Shown here one piece after another: positions 1 to 9,368 of a stretch of 64,000 nt of DNA. This DNA is from Sphingosinicella terrae. Its GTDB lineage: Bacteria; Pseudomonadota; Alphaproteobacteria; Sphingomonadales; Sphingomonadaceae. The notes below the pieces were generated by a model, which was not told the DNA's origin, ran no database searches, and saw nothing but the letters and a program-made list of their open reading frames with translations. The position numbers and the translations under genes were made by a program. The stretch is taken from the NCBI RefSeq assembly GCF_003347635.1, contig NZ_QDFY01000003.1, forward strand, positions 310,001 to 374,000, in the 5' to 3' direction. Every line of letters begins with the position of its first letter. The stretch's first letter is position 1.

Positions 1-76
1 ACCAGGATTCGAGTCGGTCGGCGAGGTCGCGGTGCGAGTCGTCGAAGAAGGGCCAGTCGAGGAAGTCGGCGCTCAT
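1..76 (-). CDS. acyl-CoA dehydrogenase, N-terminal fragment (runs off left edge)
   Basis: Only the first 25 codons are present, beginning at an ATG three bases beyond the stop of the enoyl-CoA hydratase upstream. The visible start (MSADFLDWPFFDDSHRDL) resembles the N-terminus of sphingomonad acyl-CoA dehydrogenases, which oxidise acyl-CoA thioesters with FAD. It is the last visible gene of the CoA-aromatic operon, where such an enzyme would act on a ring-reduced or ring-opened CoA intermediate. The call rests on a short stretch and on context, so the family is probable and the substrate is inferred. Confidence 0.55.
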   Translation of the reverse strand, partial: MSADFLDWPFFDDSHRDLADRLESW

Positions 77-79
77 GCC

Positions 80-889
80 CTAGTCACCCTTGAACTCCGG
101 CGCTTTCTTCGCCGCGAAGGCCTCGAACGCCCTTCGGAAATCGTTGGTCGCCATGCAGATCGCCTGGGCCTGGGCCTCCATCTCGATCGCCGTCTCCAGG
201 CTCACCGCCCATTCGGTGTTGAGCTGGGTCTTGGTGATGCCGTGGGCGAAGGTCGGCCCCTCGGCGAGCGAGCGCGCCAGCGCCTGCGCCTCGGCGAGCA
301 GCGCTTCGCGCGGCACCAGCCGGTTGTGGAAGCCCCAGCGCTCGCCTTCGTCGGCGCTCATCACCCGCCCGGTGAAGAGCAGTTCCGAGGCGCGGCCCTG
401 GCCGATGATCCGCGGCAGGATCGCGCAGGCGCCCATGTCGCAGCCGGCAAGGCCGACGCGGGTGAACAGGAAGGCGGTCTTGGTCTCCGGCGTCGCGATG
501 CGCAGGTCCGAGGCCATCGCGACGATCGCGCCGGCGCCGACGCAGACACCGTCCAGCGCCGCGACGATCGGCTGCGGGCAGGCGCGCATCGCCTTGACGA
601 GATCGCCGGTCATCCGGGTGAAGTCGAGGAGGGCCGGCATCTCCATATCGGTCAGCGGGCCGATGATCTCGTGGACGTCGCCGCCGGAGCTGAAATTGCC
701 GCCGGCACCGGCGACGACCACGGTTTTGACGGAGCGCGCATAGACCAGGGCGCGAAAGGCGTCGCGCAGCTCGGCATAGGATTCGAAGGTCAGCGGGTTC
801 TTCCGCTCGGGCCGGTCCAGCGTGATCGTGGCGACGCCGTCCTCATAGTCCCAGCGGAAATGAAGCGGCGCGAAGCTTTCGGGGTTCAT
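80..889 (-). CDS. enoyl-CoA hydratase/isomerase family protein
   Basis: A 269-residue crotonase-fold protein. The oxyanion-hole region [11 protein letters not shown] lies near residue 70 and the second conserved segment, [19 protein letters not shown], near residues 115-133; the length is usual for the family. The ATG overlaps the MarR stop as ATGA and has a good GGGAGG Shine-Dalgarno just upstream. In this operon it is expected to hydrate or hydrolyse a CoA thioester made after the monooxygenase/reductase and SDR steps of an aerobic CoA-dependent aromatic pathway. The family is certain from motifs; the exact reaction is inferred from neighbours. Confidence 0.88.
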   Translation of the reverse strand: MNPESFAPLHFRWDYEDGVATITLDRPERKNPLTFESYAELRDAFRALVYARSVKTVVVAGAGGNFSSGGDVHEIIGPLTDMEMPALLDFTRMTGDLVKAMRACPQPIVAALDGVCVGAGAIVAMASDLRIATPETKTAFLFTRVGLAGCDMGACAILPRIIGQGRASELLFTGRVMSADEGERWGFHNRLVPREALLAEAQALARSLAEGPTFAHGITKTQLNTEWAVSLETAIEMEAQAQAICMATNDFRRAFEAFAAKKAPEFKGD

Positions 890-1380
890 GTCCTCCCTTT
901 CCGGGCCGAGGCCCGCCCGATCGAGGTCTTGAGCATGCCCAAGGCGACGTAGAGGCGCTCGCGCTGGGTGAAGTCGAGACCGCCGGTCATCTCGTCGATC
1001 CAGTCCTGATGCAGCCGCGCCAGCCGGTGGAACAGCGCCCGCCCTTCGTCGGTGAGGCGGACGAGCGAGGCGCGGCGGTCGGCGGGCGGCTTGTGCATTT
1101 CGACCAGCCCATCGCGGACGAGCTTCTGGACGAGCTGGGTGACGTTGCCGTTGGAGACGAGCAGGGCGCGGGACAGGGCGCCCATGTTCATCTCGTCGTG
1201 GCGGTCGAGCGCGGCGAGCACGTCGAAGCGGGGCAGGGTCATGCCCTCTTGGGCGAAGCGGCGGCCGACCTCCTTCTCGATCGCCATCGTGCAGCTCAGC
1301 AGCCGCAGCCAGACGCGGACGCTGGAGCGGTCGCCGAGGACGCCGTCATGCTTCTCGCGGATCGCGCCGGAGGGGCTCAC
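886..1380 (-). CDS. MarR-family transcriptional regulator
   Basis: A 164-residue winged-helix regulator. The HTH lies around [20 protein letters not shown] and is followed by the wing with the conserved [13 protein letters not shown]. The start is taken as the GTG overlapping the SDR stop (GTGA); the frame stays open further upstream, but that part is coding sequence of the SDR in another frame. The gene sits third in the operon it probably controls, so it would be autoregulated. MarR proteins of CoA-aromatic operons often sense the CoA thioester substrate. The likely operator is the 20-bp palindrome at 4441-4460 in front of the first gene. Confidence 0.87.
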   Translation of the reverse strand: MSPSGAIREKHDGVLGDRSSVRVWLRLLSCTMAIEKEVGRRFAQEGMTLPRFDVLAALDRHDEMNMGALSRALLVSNGNVTQLVQKLVRDGLVEMHKPPADRRASLVRLTDEGRALFHRLARLHQDWIDEMTGGLDFTQRERLYVALGMLKTSIGRASARKGRT

Positions 1381-2138
1381 ATCACTTCTCCGCCGGCGAC
1401 CGAGATCGCCTGGCCGGTGATCGAGCGGCTCTCGGGCAGGCACAGCCACAGCACCGTCTGGGCGACTTCCTCCGGGTCGACGAGGCGGCCCTGCGGGTTG
1501 AACCGTTCGAGTTCAGCGCGCGCCTCCCCGGCACTCCGGCCGGTCTTCGCCTGGATGCGGCCGATCGCCTCGGCGGCGAGGCCGGTGTCGGTGAAGCCGG
1601 GGCAGACGGCGTTCACCGTCACCGGGGTGCGCGCCAGCTCCGCGGCGAGGGCGCGGGTCAGGCCGATTGCCCCATGCTTCGCCGCGGCATAGGGCACGCT
1701 ATAGGCATAGCCCTTGAGCCCCGCGGTCGAGGCGATGTTGACGATGCGCCCGGCCTGCGCCTGGAGCAGATCGGGCAAGGCGGCCTGGCAGCAATGGAGC
1801 AGGGCGTCGAGATTGACCGCCATCATTCGGCGCCAATGATCCTCCGTCACCCGGGAGAAAGGCGCGGCCTCGGCGGCGCCGGCATTGTTGACCAGGATTG
1901 TGATCGGCCCCTGCGCCTCGCGGGCGGTGGCGAAGCAGGCCTCGACCTCGGCGCGGACCGTGACGTCGGCGGGCGCGACGAGGGCGTCGAAATCGCCGGC
2001 GCCGATTTCCTCGAGCGGCTCGCGGCGGCGGCCGACCAGGGTGAGTTTCGCCCCCTCGGCGGCGAGCGTGCGGACGATCGCGGCGCCGATGCCGGTGCCG
2101 GCGCCGGTGACGAGGGCGTGGTGGCCGGCGAGCCTCAT
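1377..2138 (-). CDS. short-chain dehydrogenase/reductase (SDR)
   Basis: A 253-residue classical SDR. The NAD(P)-binding motif [10 protein letters not shown] is near the N-terminus, NNAG near residue 90, and the catalytic Ser plus YAAAK near residues 145-165. The ATG overlaps the upstream gene's stop (ATGA) and its own stop overlaps the MarR start. In the aerobic 2-aminobenzoyl-CoA gene clusters I know of, an SDR follows the monooxygenase/reductase and is thought to act on the ring-reduced ketone or alcohol CoA intermediate. A role here on that intermediate is inferred from gene order. Confidence 0.88.
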   Translation of the reverse strand: MRLAGHHALVTGAGTGIGAAIVRTLAAEGAKLTLVGRRREPLEEIGAGDFDALVAPADVTVRAEVEACFATAREAQGPITILVNNAGAAEAAPFSRVTEDHWRRMMAVNLDALLHCCQAALPDLLQAQAGRIVNIASTAGLKGYAYSVPYAAAKHGAIGLTRALAAELARTPVTVNAVCPGFTDTGLAAEAIGRIQAKTGRSAGEARAELERFNPQGRLVDPEEVAQTVLWLCLPESRSITGQAISVAGGEVM

Positions 2139-4426
2139 GCCTTCAGCTCCGCCTCGCGCTGCAGGTTGCGCGCGAGCTGGGCCATGCCGCCGAGATATTG
2201 CGGCGGCACCGCCACGCCGCGATGATCCTGCGCGGCCGCCGCGCGCAGGGTCCACATCGGGTCGATCAGATGGGGCCGCGCCAGCGCGACGAGGTCGGCG
2301 CGGCCGGCCGCGAGGATCGAATTGGCGTGGTCGGGCTCGTAGATATTGCCGACCGCCATCGTCGTCAGCCGACCCTCGTTGCGGATCTGGTCGGCGAAGG
2401 GCGTCTGGAACATCCGCCCGTAGATCGGCTTGCACTCCGCCCAGGTCTGGCCGGCGGAGACGTCGATCAGGTCCGCACCCGCCTCGGCGAAGGCGCGGCC
2501 GATCTCGACCGCCTCGTCCGGGGTGACGCCTTCCTCGCCCATCCAGTCGTTGGCGGAGATGCGCACCGACATCGGCCGGTCGGCGGGCCAGGCGTCGCGC
2601 ATCGCCCGGAATACCTCGAGCGGGAAGCGCAGCCGGTTGTCGAGGCTGCCGCCATATTCGTCGGCGCGCCTGTTGGTGAGGGGGGTGATGAAGCTCGACA
2701 GCAGATAGCCATGGGCGGCGTGGAGCTCGACCATGTCGAATCCCGCTTCGAGGCCGCGCCGAGTGGCGGCGACGAACTGCGCCACAACCGCGTCCATGTC
2801 GTCGCGGGTCATCGGCCGGGGCACCTGGTTGGCGGGGCTCCACGGCACGTCGGAGGCCGCCATGACGGGCCAGTTGCCGGTCTCGAGCGGGACGTCATAG
2901 CCCTCCCAGCCGACCCTGGTGGAACCCTTGGGGCCGGAATGGCCGAGCTGAAGGCAGAACTTCGCGCGGCTGTTGGAATGGACGAAGTCGACGATCCGCT
3001 TCCAGGCGGCGACATGCTCGGGCGCATAGAGGCCGGCGCAGCCCGGCGTGATGCGTCCTTCCGGCGAGACGCAGGTCATCTCGGTGTAGAGGAGGCCGGC
3101 GCCGCCCTGGGCACGCGCGCCGTAATGGACGAGGTGGAAGTCGTTCGGGCAGCCTTGGTCGGCCGAGTACATCGCCATCGGCGAGACGACGACGCGGTTC
3201 TCGAGGTCCATGCCGCGCAGATGGAAGGGCGCGAACATCGGCGGCGCCGGCTCGTTCACCGGGGCCCCGCGCGCTTTCGTCTGGAACCAGCGCTCGACCC
3301 CTTCGAGCCAGGCCTGGTCGCGCAGCCGCAAATTTTCGTGACTGACCCGCTGCGAGCGGGTGAGCAGCGAATAAGCGAACTGGATCGGCTCGAAATCGAG
3401 ATAGCGATCGAGCGTCTCGAACCATTCGGTCGAGTTGCGCGCGCTGTTCTGGAGCTTGAGCACTTCGAGATTGCGCTCGGCCTGATATTCGGCGAGCGCC
3501 TGGTCACGGCCGAGGCCGGGCCGATTGAGCACTTCGGCCAGCTTGATCGCATCCTCGAGCGCGAGCTTGGTGCCCGATCCGATCGAGAAATGGGCCGTGT
3601 GGGCCGCGTCGCCGAGCAGGATCAGGTTGCGGTAGGACCAGCGTTCGCAGACGATCCGGCGGAAGTTGAGCCAGGCCTGCGGTCCGGGCAGGTGGGCCGC
3701 GTTCGATATCAGCGGCTGCCCGTCGAGGTAGCGGGCGAAGATCCGTTCGCACAAGGCGATCGCCTCGGCCTGGTCCATCCGGTCGAGGCCGAGCCCCGCC
3801 CAGGCTTCCGGCGCCATCTCGACGATGAAGGTGGAGCGCTCCGAATCGAAGCGATAGGCGTGGGCCCAGACCCAGCCCGCCGCGGTCTCCTCGAAGGCGA
3901 AGGTGAAGGCGTCGAACACCTTTGGCGTGCCGAACCAGAAGAACTTGTTCCGGCGCACCTGCACGTCGACGCTGAAATGCGGCTCGTAGCGGGTGCGGAT
4001 CCGGCTGTTCGCGCCATCGGCGGCGATAACGAGATCGTAGTCGGCCCAGTCGTCGAGATCGGCGCTGGCCTCATGCTCGAAGTGCAGCGCGACGCCGAGC
4101 GCGCGGGCGCGGTCCTGGAGGATGCGGAGCAGGCGCTTGCGGCCGATGCCGATGAAGCCGTGGCCGGACGAGCGGATGCGCTGGCCATGAATATGGACGT
4201 CGATATCGTCCCAGTGGGCGAATTCGTCGCGGATGACCGCGCCCGAGACCGGGTCGTTGGCCATCAGATTGTCGACGGTCTGGTCGGAGAAGACGACGCC
4301 CCAGCCGAACGTATCGTCGGCACGGTTGCGCTCGAACAAGGCGATCTCGTGCCGCGGATCGCGCAGCTTCATCGAGATCGCGAAATAGAGCCCGGCGGGA
4401 CCCCCACCCAGGCAAGCGATGCGCAT
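2135..4426 (-). CDS. bifunctional FAD monooxygenase / old-yellow-enzyme reductase (2-aminobenzoyl-CoA or salicylyl-CoA type)
   Basis: A 763-residue two-domain flavoenzyme. Residues 1 to about 375 are a PHBH-type FAD monooxygenase: [10 protein letters not shown] at the N-terminus, and the flavin-binding [15 protein letters not shown] near residue 280. From about 395 to the end is an NADH:flavin oxidoreductase barrel, with [10 protein letters not shown] near its start, [11 protein letters not shown] and [17 protein letters not shown]. This fusion is the hallmark of 2-aminobenzoyl-CoA monooxygenase/reductase, which hydroxylates and then reduces the ring; the same architecture is also annotated as salicylyl-CoA 5-hydroxylase/oxidoreductase. 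The ATG is preferred over a GTG four codons upstream because AGGTGGAG sits six bases before it. First gene of the operon. Confidence 0.87.
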   Translation of the reverse strand: MRIACLGGGPAGLYFAISMKLRDPRHEIALFERNRADDTFGWGVVFSDQTVDNLMANDPVSGAVIRDEFAHWDDIDVHIHGQRIRSSGHGFIGIGRKRLLRILQDRARALGVALHFEHEASADLDDWADYDLVIAADGANSRIRTRYEPHFSVDVQVRRNKFFWFGTPKVFDAFTFAFEETAAGWVWAHAYRFDSERSTFIVEMAPEAWAGLGLDRMDQAEAIALCERIFARYLDGQPLISNAAHLPGPQAWLNFRRIVCERWSYRNLILLGDAAHTAHFSIGSGTKLALEDAIKLAEVLNRPGLGRDQALAEYQAERNLEVLKLQNSARNSTEWFETLDRYLDFEPIQFAYSLLTRSQRVSHENLRLRDQAWLEGVERWFQTKARGAPVNEPAPPMFAPFHLRGMDLENRVVVSPMAMYSADQGCPNDFHLVHYGARAQGGAGLLYTEMTCVSPEGRITPGCAGLYAPEHVAAWKRIVDFVHSNSRAKFCLQLGHSGPKGSTRVGWEGYDVPLETGNWPVMAASDVPWSPANQVPRPMTRDDMDAVVAQFVAATRRGLEAGFDMVELHAAHGYLLSSFITPLTNRRADEYGGSLDNRLRFPLEVFRAMRDAWPADRPMSVRISANDWMGEEGVTPDEAVEIGRAFAEAGADLIDVSAGQTWAECKPIYGRMFQTPFADQIRNEGRLTTMAVGNIYEPDHANSILAAGRADLVALARPHLIDPMWTLRAAAAQDHRGVAVPPQYLGGMAQLARNLQREAELKA

Positions 4427-4440
4427 CCTTTGCTCCACCT

Positions 4441-4460
4441 ATATTTTATACGTGAAATAT
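4441..4460. promoter_or_regulatory. AT-rich palindrome, candidate MarR operator
   Basis: Twenty bases in two ten-base arms, ATATTTTATA and CGTGAAATAT. The second arm read on the other strand is ATATTTCACG, so seven of ten positions pair, including the outer six. It lies 14 bases upstream of the monooxygenase/reductase ATG and is strikingly AT-rich in a roughly 69% GC region. Position, size and an operon-encoded MarR protein make it a good operator candidate; it may also overlap the -10 region. No binding data. Confidence 0.6.
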
Positions 4461-4571
4461 CTCGGCGGGCCGCAGTGATCAAGCCGTCATCGCAGCCTCA
4501 GGCGACCTGGCAGGCGAAGGGCAGGAGCGGGATGAGGTGACGCCGGCCGCCGCCCGACCTATATCGCGCCC

Positions 4572-5072
4572 ATGTCCTGGTATCTCGGCTTTCTCCTCCT
4601 CCTCGCCACGGTCCTGGCGATGGAAGGCGTCGCCTATGCGGCGCACCGCTGGGTGATGCACGGGCCCGGCTGGTTCCTGCATGCGAGCCATCATCGGCCG
4701 CGGCCGGGACGGTTCGAGGCGAACGATCTCTACGCCGTGATCTTCGCCTTGCCGTCGATCCTGCTCATCCATGGCGGCGTCAATCTCGGCTGGGGCGCCT
4801 GGGCGGTGTGGGTCGGAGCCGGCATCGCCGCCTACGGCGCCATCTATTTCGGCTTCCACGACGTTATCGTCCACAAGAGGATCGCTCACCGCTACGTCGC
4901 GCGTTCGCCCTATATGAAGCGGATCGTCCAGGCCCACCGGCTGCATCATGCGGTCGAGACCAAGGCGGGAACGGTCAGCTTCGGCTTCCTCTGGGCACCG
5001 CCGGCGGAGGAACTGAAGGCCGAGCTGGCGCGGCGCGGAAGGGAAGGGGTGCGGGCGCCGGCCGGACCGTGA
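4572..5072 (+). CDS. crtZ: beta-carotene hydroxylase
   Basis: A 166-residue membrane di-iron hydroxylase of the CrtZ type, which adds 3- and 3'-hydroxyls to beta-ionone rings to give zeaxanthin. The four histidine clusters are all present and in order: HRWVMH near residue 26, HASHH near 39, FHDVIVHKRIAH near 97 and HRLHH near 123, among hydrophobic helices. The length matches the family. It lies about 7 kb from crtY/crtI/crtB, so the pigment genes are split. The upstream 111-base gap holds only the palindrome at 4441-4460 and the divergent promoter region. Confidence 0.9.
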   Translation: MSWYLGFLLLLATVLAMEGVAYAAHRWVMHGPGWFLHASHHRPRPGRFEANDLYAVIFALPSILLIHGGVNLGWGAWAVWVGAGIAAYGAIYFGFHDVIVHKRIAHRYVARSPYMKRIVQAHRLHHAVETKAGTVSFGFLWAPPAEELKAELARRGREGVRAPAGP

Positions 5073-5211
5073 CCCTGCCGCCTTGCGCGAGCGCCTGGTC
5101 GTGCCGCTCGTCGTTTCCGTCTCAACTCCCGATCCGCACGGCGCTGCCGATCGTCCAAATAGCCTTCGACGCTGGACATACTAGGCCCGCAAGTCGTTGG
5201 GCGCGGAGCGA

Positions 5212-6093
5212 ATGACCGATGCCCATCCCCTTCGCGGCGCGCTGCTGCTCGTCACCGCTTTGCTCCTGTTCGCCTGCATGGACGCGACGACGAAGTTCCT
5301 CTCGGCGACGCGGGAGGTGCCGCTCATCGTCGCCGTCCGCTACGTCGGCAACTTGCTGCTAATGGTGCTGCTGCTCGCGCCGACCCACGGCCGTCAGCTG
5401 GTCGAGACGAAGCGGACGGGCCTGGTCGTCGTCCGCGGGATCTGCCTTGCCGCCTCGTCGCTGATGGTCGGCTTCGCGCTGCAGCGCATGCCGGTGGCTG
5501 AGACGACGGCGATCGGATTCCTCGGCCCGATCCTCGTCATCGTCGCCGCCGGGCCGCTGCTCGGCGAGCGGATCGGCCGGATCGGGTGGGCCGCGGTCCT
5601 GCTCGGTTTCACCGGAGTCCTGCTGATCGCGCGGCCGGGCAGCGGGCTCGAGGCGGTGGGGGTCGCTTGCGCCCTCGCCGCCGTGGCGGCGAATGTCGGC
5701 TACCAGCTCTTGTCGCGGGTCCTCGTCGCCACCGAGCGGACGATCGCCTTGCTCTTCTACACCGCGCTCGCCGGCGCGATCCTGTTCAGCCTTGCTCTGC
5801 CCTGGTTCTGGGACGGCCGCGCGCCCACAGTCTTCGAAGCCGTGCTCTTCTTCAGTCTCGCCGCCTATGGCGGGCTCGGCCATTTCCTGTTCACCGCCGC
5901 CTATCGCTACGCGCCGGCCTCGCTGCTCGCGCCGATGAACTATCTGCAACTGCTCTGGGCGGGGCTGCTCGGCTGGACGCTGTTCGGGCACGTACCGGAC
6001 CAGGTGAGTCTGCTCGGCATGGCGATCGTCGCCGCGTCCGGAATCATGGTCGCGCTGAAGACGCGGCGGCCGCCGGCAAAGCGGATGGTGTAG
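5212..6093 (+). CDS. EamA/DMT-family transporter
   Basis: A 293-residue inner-membrane protein with about ten hydrophobic segments arranged as two EamA repeats, typical of drug/metabolite exporters. The second repeat begins near GVACALAAVAANVGYQLL. The ATG is chosen over an upstream TTG because GGAG sits just before it. Substrate is unknown. The 3' end overlaps the last 50 bases of the convergent methyltransferase gene. The 5073-5211 gap holds nothing I recognise. Confidence 0.86.
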   Translation: MTDAHPLRGALLLVTALLLFACMDATTKFLSATREVPLIVAVRYVGNLLLMVLLLAPTHGRQLVETKRTGLVVVRGICLAASSLMVGFALQRMPVAETTAIGFLGPILVIVAAGPLLGERIGRIGWAAVLLGFTGVLLIARPGSGLEAVGVACALAAVAANVGYQLLSRVLVATERTIALLFYTALAGAILFSLALPWFWDGRAPTVFEAVLFFSLAAYGGLGHFLFTAAYRYAPASLLAPMNYLQLLWAGLLGWTLFGHVPDQVSLLGMAIVAASGIMVALKTRRPPAKRMV

Positions 6094-6739
6094 CCGGAAG
6101 CCTGGGCCGGAAGACGCCCGCGGGCTTCGCTGACGGCCCGGAGCCGCCGGAAAGCTCGCAGACGGCGAAGCTCGCCACCGGCTCGAGCTCTGCCAACGGC
6201 AGGAAGGCGCGGCCGGGATCGCCGATGAGCATCTCGGCGCCGGCCTCCACGCAGCGCGCGCCGAAGCGCAGGACCCGCTCCGCCGTCGCCCGATCGTAGA
6301 AGAGGTCGCCAACGGTGATCAGGTCGAAATCGGACACGGCCGGCGTCCGGGTGGGATCACCTGGTCGAAGTGTCAGGCGGACCTGGTTGGCCTCGGCGTT
6401 CAAAGCGGCCGCGACCACGGCATAGGGATCGACATCCGCGGCGACGACCTTGCGCGCGCCCGCCAGCGCGGCGGCGATCGCCACCAGCCCGGATCCGGTG
6501 CCGATATCGAGCACCCGGCGTCCGGCCACCTGTTCGGGATGATCGAGCAGATAGCGGGCGAGGACGAGGCCGCCGCTCCAATAATGCGCCCAATAGGGGC
6601 TGCCGAAGCTCTCGTCCCGCTCCGCCAGCCGGCCGAGGCCGCTGGCGAGGACGGCCTTGTGCAGGCGGATTTCCGGGACGAACGGCACCGGTGCCAAGGG
6701 CAGGTTCGCCCGGATGAAGGCTCTCGTCGCTTCGGACAC
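6044..6739 (-). CDS. class I SAM-dependent methyltransferase (protein-lysine methyltransferase-like)
   Basis: A 231-residue Rossmann methyltransferase. The SAM-binding motif VLDIGTGSGLVAIAAALAGA is near residues 75-94, an acidic ADVDPYA at the end of beta 2, and DLITVGDLFYD in place of motif IV. The N-terminal WAHYWSGGLVLARYL region is like the METTL21/ETFB-lysine methyltransferase group, so a protein substrate is likely. The start is GTG. The C-terminal 17 codons overlap the convergent transporter and read as low-complexity Ala/Pro, so the tail may be non-functional. Confidence 0.75.
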   Translation of the reverse strand: MSEATRAFIRANLPLAPVPFVPEIRLHKAVLASGLGRLAERDESFGSPYWAHYWSGGLVLARYLLDHPEQVAGRRVLDIGTGSGLVAIAAALAGARKVVAADVDPYAVVAAALNAEANQVRLTLRPGDPTRTPAVSDFDLITVGDLFYDRATAERVLRFGARCVEAGAEMLIGDPGRAFLPLAELEPVASFAVCELSGGSGPSAKPAGVFRPRLPATPSALPAAAASSARP

Positions 6740-6822
6740 GGGTCCGGTTAGCGGCGGCAGAGGGGGAACCGCAATGGCAATCTCGGACTCACTTTACATC
6801 GCAAAGTAGCGCCATTACGCAT

Positions 6823-7347
6823 ATGCGGATGCCCTGGCGCGAGCACTTTCTCGATCGCCCGTCCGTGGGAGATGCGGTCGAGGGCGCACCCGCGACGAGC
6901 GGTCTCCATTTGCCTAGACACTCTGTAGCAGCGAGTAGTTTCCGTTGCAGTTCGGGTTGGCGTGGCCGCCTTCGAAGTCTGCGCTTTGCCGCGGAAGGCC
7001 TGTCGGTCCTGTTCCGCGACGAGCCCAATGCTCGAGTTCACATCGCCTGTGCCGCGATCGCCTGCGTCCTCGGGCTCCTGCTTCGCATCAGCCTTGCCGA
7101 ATGGCGGTGGGTCATACTGGCCATCGGCCTCGTCCTCGCAGCGGAGGCCGTGAACACCGCTCTGGAAAGGGCCTGCGACGCGGCGCACCCGGATCCCCAT
7201 CCGCTCGTGAAAGCCGCGAAGGACCTGTCCGCGGCCGCGGTGCTCATCGTCGCGTTGACCGCATTCGCCATCGGGCTGCTCACCTTCCTTCCTCCTCTCG
7301 CGAGGACGGTCGCGCCGCTGACGAGTTTCATCGTTTCAGCCCATTGA
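6823..7347 (+). CDS. diacylglycerol kinase / undecaprenol kinase (DgkA) family protein
   Basis: An integral-membrane lipid kinase. The family core begins near residue 51 (RSLRFAAEGLSVLFRDEPNA) and runs through three hydrophobic helices with the signature AEAVNTALERACD near residue 110. Such enzymes phosphorylate diacylglycerol or undecaprenol using ATP. As drawn the ORF is 174 residues, against about 120-130 for the family, so the first 30-45 codons may be untranslated; a GTG near 6865 and a TTG near 6910 are other starts, none with a clear ribosome site. Divergent from the methyltransferase. Confidence 0.72.
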   Translation: MRMPWREHFLDRPSVGDAVEGAPATSGLHLPRHSVAASSFRCSSGWRGRLRSLRFAAEGLSVLFRDEPNARVHIACAAIACVLGLLLRISLAEWRWVILAIGLVLAAEAVNTALERACDAAHPDPHPLVKAAKDLSAAAVLIVALTAFAIGLLTFLPPLARTVAPLTSFIVSAH

Positions 7348-7375
7348 GGAAGTTGCCGAGCGTATCCCTGGATCC

Positions 7376-8008
7376 TCAGCTGCGCCGCCGGACCACCCGG
7401 ATCTTGCCGCTCGTGCCGCCGCCGCAGAAGAAGAGATCATCGCCATTGGATTCCAGGCCGGAGACGCCGGCGCCGGCCGGCATGTCGAGGCACTCCAGCA
7501 CCTCGCCAGTTTCCGGGTCGACCCGCCTGATGTCGCTTTCCTCGCCTTCCCAGGTGCCGTGCCAGAGCTCGCCCTCGACCCAGGTGACGCCGGTGACGAC
7601 CTTCTTCGATTCGATGGTGCGGATCAGCCGGCCCGTCTCGGGATCGATGCGATGGATCCTGCGGTTGCGATATTCGCCCACCCACAAACTCCCCTCCGCC
7701 CAGGCCAAGCCGGAATCGGCGCCCTGGCCGGGGGAGGGGATGGAGGCGAGCTGCTCGCCGGTTTCCGGGTCCAGCTTGAGGATCCGGTCCTCGGCGATCT
7801 GGTAGACATGGCGACCGTCGAAGGCGGTTCCGGCATCGGCCGCCGCCTCGATCGATCGGCCGAGCGCCCCGCTCGCCGGATCGAGGGCGGTGATCCGGTC
7901 GCCGGCGGCGAACCAGATGCGGCTTCCGTCGAAGGTCACGCCGTGCACGGCGTCGACTCCGGGGAAGGGGCCATATTCGCGCACGATTTCGGCATTTCGC
8001 GTCTTCAT
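7376..8008 (-). CDS. beta-propeller protein, glutamine-cyclotransferase/SMP-30-like
   Basis: A 210-residue protein built from repeats of about 40 residues, each containing a DPETG-type turn (LDPETGEQL, IDPETGRLI, VDPETGEVL) and a strand such as GLAWAEGSLWVGEY. This is the pattern of small propeller proteins related to plant-type glutaminyl cyclotransferase. No signal peptide is seen, so it is probably cytoplasmic. The ATG is preferred to a TTG six codons earlier. It lies 55 bases downstream of a helix-turn-helix/TPR-like gene on the same strand and may be its partner. Function unknown. Confidence 0.65.
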   Translation of the reverse strand: MKTRNAEIVREYGPFPGVDAVHGVTFDGSRIWFAAGDRITALDPASGALGRSIEAAADAGTAFDGRHVYQIAEDRILKLDPETGEQLASIPSPGQGADSGLAWAEGSLWVGEYRNRRIHRIDPETGRLIRTIESKKVVTGVTWVEGELWHGTWEGEESDIRRVDPETGEVLECLDMPAGAGVSGLESNGDDLFFCGGGTSGKIRVVRRRS

Positions 8009-8063
8009 GTCCGTCTCGCTTCTCAAAAGGGCATCGAGGAACGTCCTCGCGCTCTTGCCGAAT

Positions 8064-9287
8064 CTAGTCCGCGATCATCGCGCCCGGGAGTAACAAGAGT
8101 GTCGGGAAACCGGGCAAAGCCGGGATCATCCAGCGCAGCGCCCGGCCGCGGCCATAGGATTCGACCTTGCCCTGCGCGGCAAGCGACTCGAGCGCGCGCT
8201 GGACGGTGCGCTGGCTGGCGCCCAGCGCCAGAGCCAAAGCGGAGCTCGACCAGGATTCGCCGTCGGCGAGCAAGGCGAGGAGGGGGGCATGCTCGCTGTC
8301 GAAAGCCGGCGCAAGCACCACCAGGTCATGGCCCTGGCGGGGCGCCAGTGCAAATCCTCGGCGGGTCGCGCGCAGATCCGCCAGCGGCCGCAGCGCGGCG
8401 CGCAGCCGGCCGATCTCGACCCTGAGGCGGGCGCGGTGCGATTCGTCGGCGAAACGGGCGCGAAAGGCGCGTCGCAGGAGCGCCTCGCGCGCGGCGTCTC
8501 CCGGCCAGGCTTCGGCCAGCGTGCGGGCGAGCGCGAACAACACCGGCCGGGTCGCGAGGGGCACCGACCGGCCGCCGGCACGAATGGCGTTCCGGCAGGC
8601 GTCGACGACCAAGGCCTCGGAGGCGAGCAGCGACTCCACCTCGTCCAGGTGCAGCAGCCGGGACTCGCCTCGCGCCAGCAGACGGGCCACCGGGGCATCC
8701 AGCTCCTGCGACGCCGCCTCGACCTCCGCGGTCAGAGCCGGCAGGTTCGCGGCCAGTGCGGCGGCCTTCGCCCGTTCTAGGGCGCGGCGCGCTTCGCCGA
8801 CCCGCAGCCGACGTAGCGCGATACCGGCGACGACCAGCGCGTGCGCGCCGCGGGCCGCAGGCGGCAAGGTCTCGACGGCCAATCCGGCGAGGGCCTGCTC
8901 GGCCTCGTCGAGACGTCCAATCAGCAGCAGGCGGCGGGCCTCGATGTGGCGGGCATGGGCGGCGTTGCGCCCGTCGCCCCGCGCTTCCAACGTCGCACGG
9001 GCAGCGGCGAGGGCTCGCGGCGGCCAGCCGAGGTCACGCGAAACCAAGGCGATCTCCGCCTCGGCGAGAACGCAGCGGGCGCGGGCAAGCGCCTCGCGAG
9101 GGCCGAAGGCGCGGCCGGCCCTCCGCAGCAGCACCTTGGCGCGGTCGAGCTCGCCCAGCTGCGCCATGGCGATGCCGCGCAGGGCCAAAGCCGGCGCGTC
9201 GTCCCGCAAGGCGACCCGATTCAGCGCGCCGAGCGGATCGCCGGCCGCGAGTGCCCGCGCGGCGGCGTTGACGAGCGAGTCCATCAT
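8064..9287 (-). CDS. predicted transcriptional regulator: helical repeats, BTAD-like winged helix and C-terminal HTH
   Basis: A 407-residue Ala/Arg/Leu-rich protein. The first 220 residues look like a TPR-style helical array. Residues about 225-320 resemble an OmpR/BTAD-type winged helix (LRVEIGRLRAALRPL). A second helix-turn-helix, LALALGASQRTVQRALESLA, lies near residue 360. It starts with ATG-ATG and is followed closely by the propeller gene, so the two may be co-transcribed. Targets are unknown. The domain reading is by eye and is only moderately certain. Confidence 0.55.
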   Translation of the reverse strand: MMDSLVNAAARALAAGDPLGALNRVALRDDAPALALRGIAMAQLGELDRAKVLLRRAGRAFGPREALARARCVLAEAEIALVSRDLGWPPRALAAARATLEARGDGRNAAHARHIEARRLLLIGRLDEAEQALAGLAVETLPPAARGAHALVVAGIALRRLRVGEARRALERAKAAALAANLPALTAEVEAASQELDAPVARLLARGESRLLHLDEVESLLASEALVVDACRNAIRAGGRSVPLATRPVLFALARTLAEAWPGDAAREALLRRAFRARFADESHRARLRVEIGRLRAALRPLADLRATRRGFALAPRQGHDLVVLAPAFDSEHAPLLALLADGESWSSSALALALGASQRTVQRALESLAAQGKVESYGRGRALRWMIPALPGFPTLLLLPGAMIAD

Positions 9288-9368
9288 GTGGGTCGCGCCA
9301 AACTACCTCTCCCGCCCGTTGCGGACCGATACTAGGTCGCGGGCGTCACCGACGCCAATCGATCGCGG

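Noticed and set aside
2198-4540. Plus-strand open frame of 780 codons across the monooxygenase/reductase gene
   Set aside because: Antisense shadow; the minus-strand protein is intact and recognisable throughout.
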